Shown in pieces: positions 60,320 to 64,000 of a DNA stretch of 64,000 nt. Within the stretch, counting starts at the first letter, position 1. Every line of letters starts with the position of its first letter. Under the pieces are notes generated by a model. The model was not told the origin of the DNA. It searched no databases and saw nothing but the letters and a program-made list of their open reading frames with translations. This DNA comes from CAYPNF01 sp964411985 (GTDB taxonomy: Bacteria; Verrucomicrobiota; Verrucomicrobiia; Limisphaerales; J093): positions 62,001-126,000 of the forward strand of contig CAYPNF010000015.1 of NCBI GenBank assembly GCA_964411985.1, in the 5' to 3' direction. A program made the position numbers and the translations under genes.

Positions 60320-63300
60320 TTACTTAGGCTTGTGAATTACAATGCTGCCGCCGTCAATCGCCTGTGGGTCCGCGCTATTCAGATCGTCGCTGGCCCCGCG
60401 GCGATTGTCATACACGACGATCCCGCTGGTGCGATCCCAGATCTTGATCCGGAACTTGTCGACGCCGCCACCGCTCACCTGGCCGTCGGTCGCCGTGAGC
60501 AGGAAGCCGTAGTCGCCCGTGCCGTTGACCTGGCCGACGCCCTTGTATTGCGCCCTCGCGCCGGCCACCACGAGCCACTCGTAGGCGGTGCTGTGGAACT
60601 TGAAGTCGCCCGCTTGGAACTGGAACTGGGTCTGCCCCGTCGGTACCGACTGGCCCTTCAGATACTTTGAGTTGAAGCCGAACGTCGCTTTGCCGACGAG
60701 AGTGAGGTCATAGAGGTAGGCGCCCGTGGGCGAGTCAATCCAGCCACCGCCCGTCACGAAGCCGCCGTTCGGATCGTAGATCACAACGTATTCGTATCGA
60801 CCCTCGCGCACGTCGCCCTGGCCATCGGTTACCTGCACGGTCACGCCATACACGCCGGGCGCGCCGTAAAGGTGTGTGGCCGTGACGCTGGTCGCCGTTG
60901 TTGGGACCACGATGGACTCGGTGCCGTCGTCCCAGAGGAATCGCACCGTGGCGTCCGCCGGATCACCGATCACCGCGAAGTTCGCCGTCAAGCCGACCGC
61001 GTTGCCGAGCGCCACCGGGCCGACCGGCCCCGTGATCGGCTGCAACTGCGGCTCGCTCTCGAACATGCCAAACACCGTGCCGGTCAGCGCCATGATCGTG
61101 GGCGTGCTGGTGTCGTCGAAGATCACCGTGAAGCGCCCGCCCGACACCGTGCCATCAAGGTTGTCGGTGGTGTCCTTGGCCGGCGGCAGGCCGCCGCTGC
61201 TCAGGACCGGAATCCAGTTCGCGCCGTCGAAGTAGCGGAGCTTGACTCGGTTCTCCATGCCGCCGGTGGTGCTCGACGGGTAGTAGAAGAACACCGCGGC
61301 TGCGACGTTCTCGTCGGCACCTGCGACCTGCACGTCCACGAACGAACCGTTGTCCACCTGGAAGGCGGTCTCGCCCACGGGCCGCTCGTCGTAGCTGGCG
61401 GCCAGAACGGTCACGGGCTGGTCACCGCCGTTCTGCACCGTCACGGTCACGCCTGGCTCGCCGGATATCGTCGGCGCGGTGCTGACGGTGCTGGTCTCGC
61501 CGGGCTGGCTGACCGCTGCATCGGCCGTGCCCACCGTTTGCGCCACGATGCTGAAGCCGAGCGGATTGGAGATCTGACCATCGCCATTGACCACTGTCAC
61601 TGTGGCAACGGCAATATCCACACCAGTCTGGAGATCAGGCGCTGGGATGGACGCCACCAGTTCGGAACTGCTGACCACGGTCGTGGGCCGCAATGCGCCA
61701 TTCCAGTGGACCATCGCGCCGGGCAGAAAGCATCCGCCGGTGACCGTCAGGTTGAACGCCAGTCCGTTCGCGTAGGCCGCGGCCGGGTTGAGCACGGCAA
61801 GCGCCGGCGCGGAGGGCTGCACCTCGATGATGAGGCTATCGCTGCGGCTCACGATCGTGCCGCCCTTGTCGGTGCTGACGGTGAGCACTGCCTCGTAGGT
61901 GCCGTGGGTGAGGCTCCACGACACGGCAGCCTGGCCGTTCACGGTGTCAACCAGCGCGTCGTCGCGGAATAACTGCCATGAGAAGCCCAGAACATCTCCA
62001 TCCGCATCCGACGATCCACTGCCATCCACCGTCACCGTCGCCTGGCAATCTGTCCCCGCAAACACGCTCTGGTCGGCCCCGGCTACTGCCACCGGCGGAT
62101 GGTCGAACTCGAACGCCGCCACCGATCCGACCAACCCGGAGGAACCGTTACAGTAACCACTGGCAACGCTCGCCCGAGCGCGCACCAAGCCGTAGCCTGA
62201 CAAGTTGAGCCCGGTTTTCTCCCATCCACCGGCAATCCGCGTGCCAGCACCCAGTGAGGACCAGGTGGTTCCGCCATCGGTTGACCGTTCGAAGATCGCC
62301 TGAAGCACTTCCAGTGGCGCACCAGCGCGAATCCACTCCACCCGGTTCGGGCTGGACACGCTGAGTTGTTGGCTTGCTGGGTCGCTGTCAAAACGGGCAA
62401 TCCCTCGCCGAGCCTGCCCGCCCACCGCCATGAACTGGCCAGCCAGCAGGACTTTTCCGTCAGGCTGCAGCGCGATCCCATAGACCCCGCCGTCCAACGC
62501 ACTCGCAAAGGTGGCATCGAGCGTGCCGTCGGGATTGAGCCGCGCGACGCCGTTGCGCACGGCACCGTTCACCTGGGTGAAGTAGCCGCCGATCATGATG
62601 CGACCGTCTTCGAGCACGGCGATGCTGGTCGGAATCGAGGTCAGGTTGGCACTGAAGCTCGGATCCAGGGAGCCATCGCTGTTGAGGCGGGCTATCGCAT
62701 AGCGGCGCACGCCATCCACGCGGTCGAAGAAGCCGCCGATCAGGAGCTTCCCATCCGCCTGGATTGCCACGCAGAGGACCGGGGCGTTGACATTGGGACT
62801 AAAATCCACATCCGTGAGCCCGACCGGAGTCAAACGAGCGATGTACGGGCTGAGGCTGCTGCTCACCGAGGAGAACCGGCCGGCCAGCACGATCTTCCCG
62901 TCCGTTTGGACGGCGATTCCGATGACCTCATTGTCAACAACAGCGTTAGCGAAGCCGGGATCCAACGTGCCGGAGGGGTTGACCCGGGCGATGCGATTCC
63001 GCGTCACCCCGCCCAGAGACGTGAAGGAGCCACCCAGCAGGACTTTCCCGTCCGCCTGCAAGACCACGCTCTGGACCCAGCCATTCGCATTGGGATTGAA
63101 ATCAGGATCGAGGGTTCCGTTGGGGCGAACCCTGGCGACCCCATTCCGCGCGGCACCGTCCACGGAAGTGAAAAATCCGCGAAGGATGATGTTGCCATCA
63201 GGCTGAACCAGCGCGCTGTGGACCTGACTGTTGGGATTTGCGCTGAAACCCGGATCCAGGGTCCCATCCGCGTTCAGTCGCACCACGTAGGAGCGGGCCA

Positions 63301-64000
63301 TGCCACCAACCGAGGTGAAGTTGCCAGCCATGATGATCTTGGCGTCCGGCTGCAGGGCCAGGCCATAGGCCTCCCCGTTCGCGCCCGGATCAAAGTCCGT
63401 GTCCAGATCGCCGGGATCGCCGTCGCTGACCTGATTCACGGTCAGCACGAATGTGTCTTCGGCAAACAGCCCGCCGGAGTCGGTTGCCCGTAGGGTGAGG
63501 GTGGCCGTGCCAAACTGGTTGGCGGCATATCGCAACGTCAGCGTGTCCGTCACGTTGTCCACCGTGGCGGACACAAGTCCAGGGTTGCTGTTACCCTGAG
63601 CGGAATAGGTCAGATCCGCACCGCCCGTATCGATGTCCGTGAACACGGAGCCCAGCGCCATCACGGTTTCCGGAGCGTCTTCATTGATGGCGAAGTCTGC
63701 GATCGGAGCCGCCACCACCGGCGCGTCATTCACCGGGAGGACATTGATCGTGTAGTTGTAGAGCGGGCTTTCCAGTGTCCCGTCCATGGCCTTGAAGGTG
63801 TAGCTGTCGGGACCGTTGTAATTTGCGTTGGGAAGATAGGTCAGGTTGCCCCCTTGAAGTTCCACCCGCCCATGCTGTGGCGGCGTGACCACGAAGTAGG
63901 TGACCGTATCACCGTCCACATCCACCTGCGGCTGGACCTGTCCGCCGCCGTTGTCCTCCAACACGGCCACCGAGCGATCCCGATCCACCGGCGCGTCGTT
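60320..64000 (-). CDS. Giant exported cadherin/delta-60/PKD repeat protein, N terminus missing
   Basis: The last 1226 residues of a larger protein that continues beyond position 64000. Reading from the window end: tandem cadherin-like Ig modules (NDAPVDRDRSVAVLEDNGG, NDAPVVAAPIADFAINEDAP); a delta-60 propeller of about eight repeats (ALQPDGKVLLAGQFMAVGG type with RLNPDGTLDATF); a PKD or Ig-like part (VAGADQSVFAGTDCQATVTV, SSDADGDVLGFSWQL); an IPT-like segment (GCFLPGAMVHWNG); another PKD domain (DDGTESIVVPTTATSVTATH); and a C-terminal region GGFVTGGGWIDSPTGAYLYD that is usual on such proteins. No catalytic motif seen. Probably a surface adhesin or matrix protein. Confidence 0.88.
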   Translation of the reverse strand, partial: NDAPVDRDRSVAVLEDNGGGQVQPQVDVDGDTVTYFVVTPPQHGRVELQGGNLTYLPNANYNGPDSYTFKAMDGTLESPLYNYTINVLPVNDAPVVAAPIADFAINEDAPETVMALGSVFTDIDTGGADLTYSAQGNSNPGLVSATVDNVTDTLTLRYAANQFGTATLTLRATDSGGLFAEDTFVLTVNQVSDGDPGDLDTDFDPGANGEAYGLALQPDAKIIMAGNFTSVGGMARSYVVRLNADGTLDPGFSANPNSQVHSALVQPDGNIILRGFFTSVDGAARNGVARVRPNGTLDPDFNPNANGWVQSVVLQADGKVLLGGSFTSLGGVTRNRIARVNPSGTLDPGFANAVVDNEVIGIAVQTDGKIVLAGRFSSVSSSLSPYIARLTPVGLTDVDFSPNVNAPVLCVAIQADGKLLIGGFFDRVDGVRRYAIARLNSDGSLDPSFSANLTSIPTSIAVLEDGRIMIGGYFTQVNGAVRNGVARLNPDGTLDATFASALDGGVYGIALQPDGKVLLAGQFMAVGGQARRGIARFDSDPASQQLSVSSPNRVEWIRAGAPLEVLQAIFERSTDGGTTWSSLGAGTRIAGGWEKTGLNLSGYGLVRARASVASGYCNGSSGLVGSVAAFEFDHPPVAVAGADQSVFAGTDCQATVTVDGSGSSDADGDVLGFSWQLFRDDALVDTVNGQAAVSWSLTHGTYEAVLTVSTDKGGTIVSRSDSLIIEVQPSAPALAVLNPAAAYANGLAFNLTVTGGCFLPGAMVHWNGALRPTTVVSSSELVASIPAPDLQTGVDIAVATVTVVNGDGQISNPLGFSIVAQTVGTADAAVSQPGETSTVSTAPTISGEPGVTVTVQNGGDQPVTVLAASYDERPVGETAFQVDNGSFVDVQVAGADENVAAAVFFYYPSSTTGGMENRVKLRYFDGANWIPVLSSGGLPPAKDTTDNLDGTVSGGRFTVIFDDTSTPTIMALTGTVFGMFESEPQLQPITGPVGPVALGNAVGLTANFAVIGDPADATVRFLWDDGTESIVVPTTATSVTATHLYGAPGVYGVTVQVTDGQGDVREGRYEYVVIYDPNGGFVTGGGWIDSPTGAYLYDLTLVGKATFGFNSKYLKGQSVPTGQTQFQFQAGDFKFHSTAYEWLVVAGARAQYKGVGQVNGTGDYGFLLTATDGQVSGGGVDKFRIKIWDRTSGIVVYDNRRGASDDLNSADPQAIDGGSIVIHKPK

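Noticed and set aside
60872..63493. Long plus-strand frames of 366 and 375 codons
   Set aside because: Both are antisense to the giant delta-60/PKD protein and simply mirror its repeats.

Overview
The window looks like a chromosomal segment of a Verrucomicrobiota bacterium, probably of the Limisphaerales/Pedosphaera type. This is inferred from gene content, not from a marker gene. The signs are GC-rich DNA, weak use of Shine-Dalgarno sites, GFTLIELL-type prepilin-like proteins, a TAT-dependent Gfo/Idh/MocA oxidoreductase, a GH95 fucosidase, a CRTAC1/ASPIC-UnbV protein beside a multiheme cytochrome, a PEP-CTERM tail, and very large secreted repeat proteins (LVIVD, RCC1, delta-60) ending in FYRV/FFRL-like tails. 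No phage, complete insertion sequence, intact tRNA, rRNA or CRISPR array was seen.

Layout. 0-8 kb: partial metF and uvrB (minus), then a plus-strand group of a signal-peptide membrane protein, an ABC ATPase and a phospholipase-D-like protein. 8-14.4 kb (minus): hrpA, a prepilin-like protein and a secreted oxidoreductase. 14.4-17 kb: a lone flagellin with a good sigma-28 promoter candidate and a small membrane-anchored protein. 17-21.5 kb: a 1468-residue LVIVD repeat protein. 21.5-23.4 kb: gene-poor DNA with inverted repeats, a possible small ORF and copies of an interspersed element. 23.4-32.1 kb is the housekeeping core: a quinone-oxidoreductase-like enzyme (minus), then ispD, a C-terminal processing protease, tsaD, two tandem thymidylate-kinase-like genes, a ROK sugar kinase, a Ppx/GppA phosphatase and its split-off HD domain, the last five closely spaced. 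32.1-35 kb: a translationally coupled glycerol-1-phosphate dehydrogenase and HAD phosphatase (minus), then a nitrilase-family amidase. 35.4-41 kb: three exported proteins (lamin-tail, prepilin-like, RCC1). 41-49.9 kb: nitronate monooxygenase, an RRM protein with a strong terminator, a GH95 fucosidase and a convergent hybrid histidine kinase with a periplasmic propeller. 50-53.5 kb: a PadR regulator coupled to a HAAS-VIT-vWA protein with a PEP-CTERM tail, with a perfect palindromic operator candidate. 53.6-59.3 kb: a FKBP isomerase, then a CRTAC1 protein and a pentaheme cytochrome/TPR protein in one operon. 59.3-64 kb: a decayed segment (tRNA-Arg remnant, HTH fragment, frameshifted tail) and the C-terminal 1226 residues of a giant adhesin-like protein that runs off the window.

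Themes worth following are: a shared C-terminal tail on otherwise unrelated exported proteins; repeated propeller-Ig-propeller architecture; arrays of short 7-bp-stem hairpins in intergenic DNA, some holding stop codons; a kinase-like paralogue whose Walker A lysine is arginine; and a bacterial G1P dehydrogenase/phosphatase pair. Functions are assigned from sequence motifs read by eye; no database search was run.
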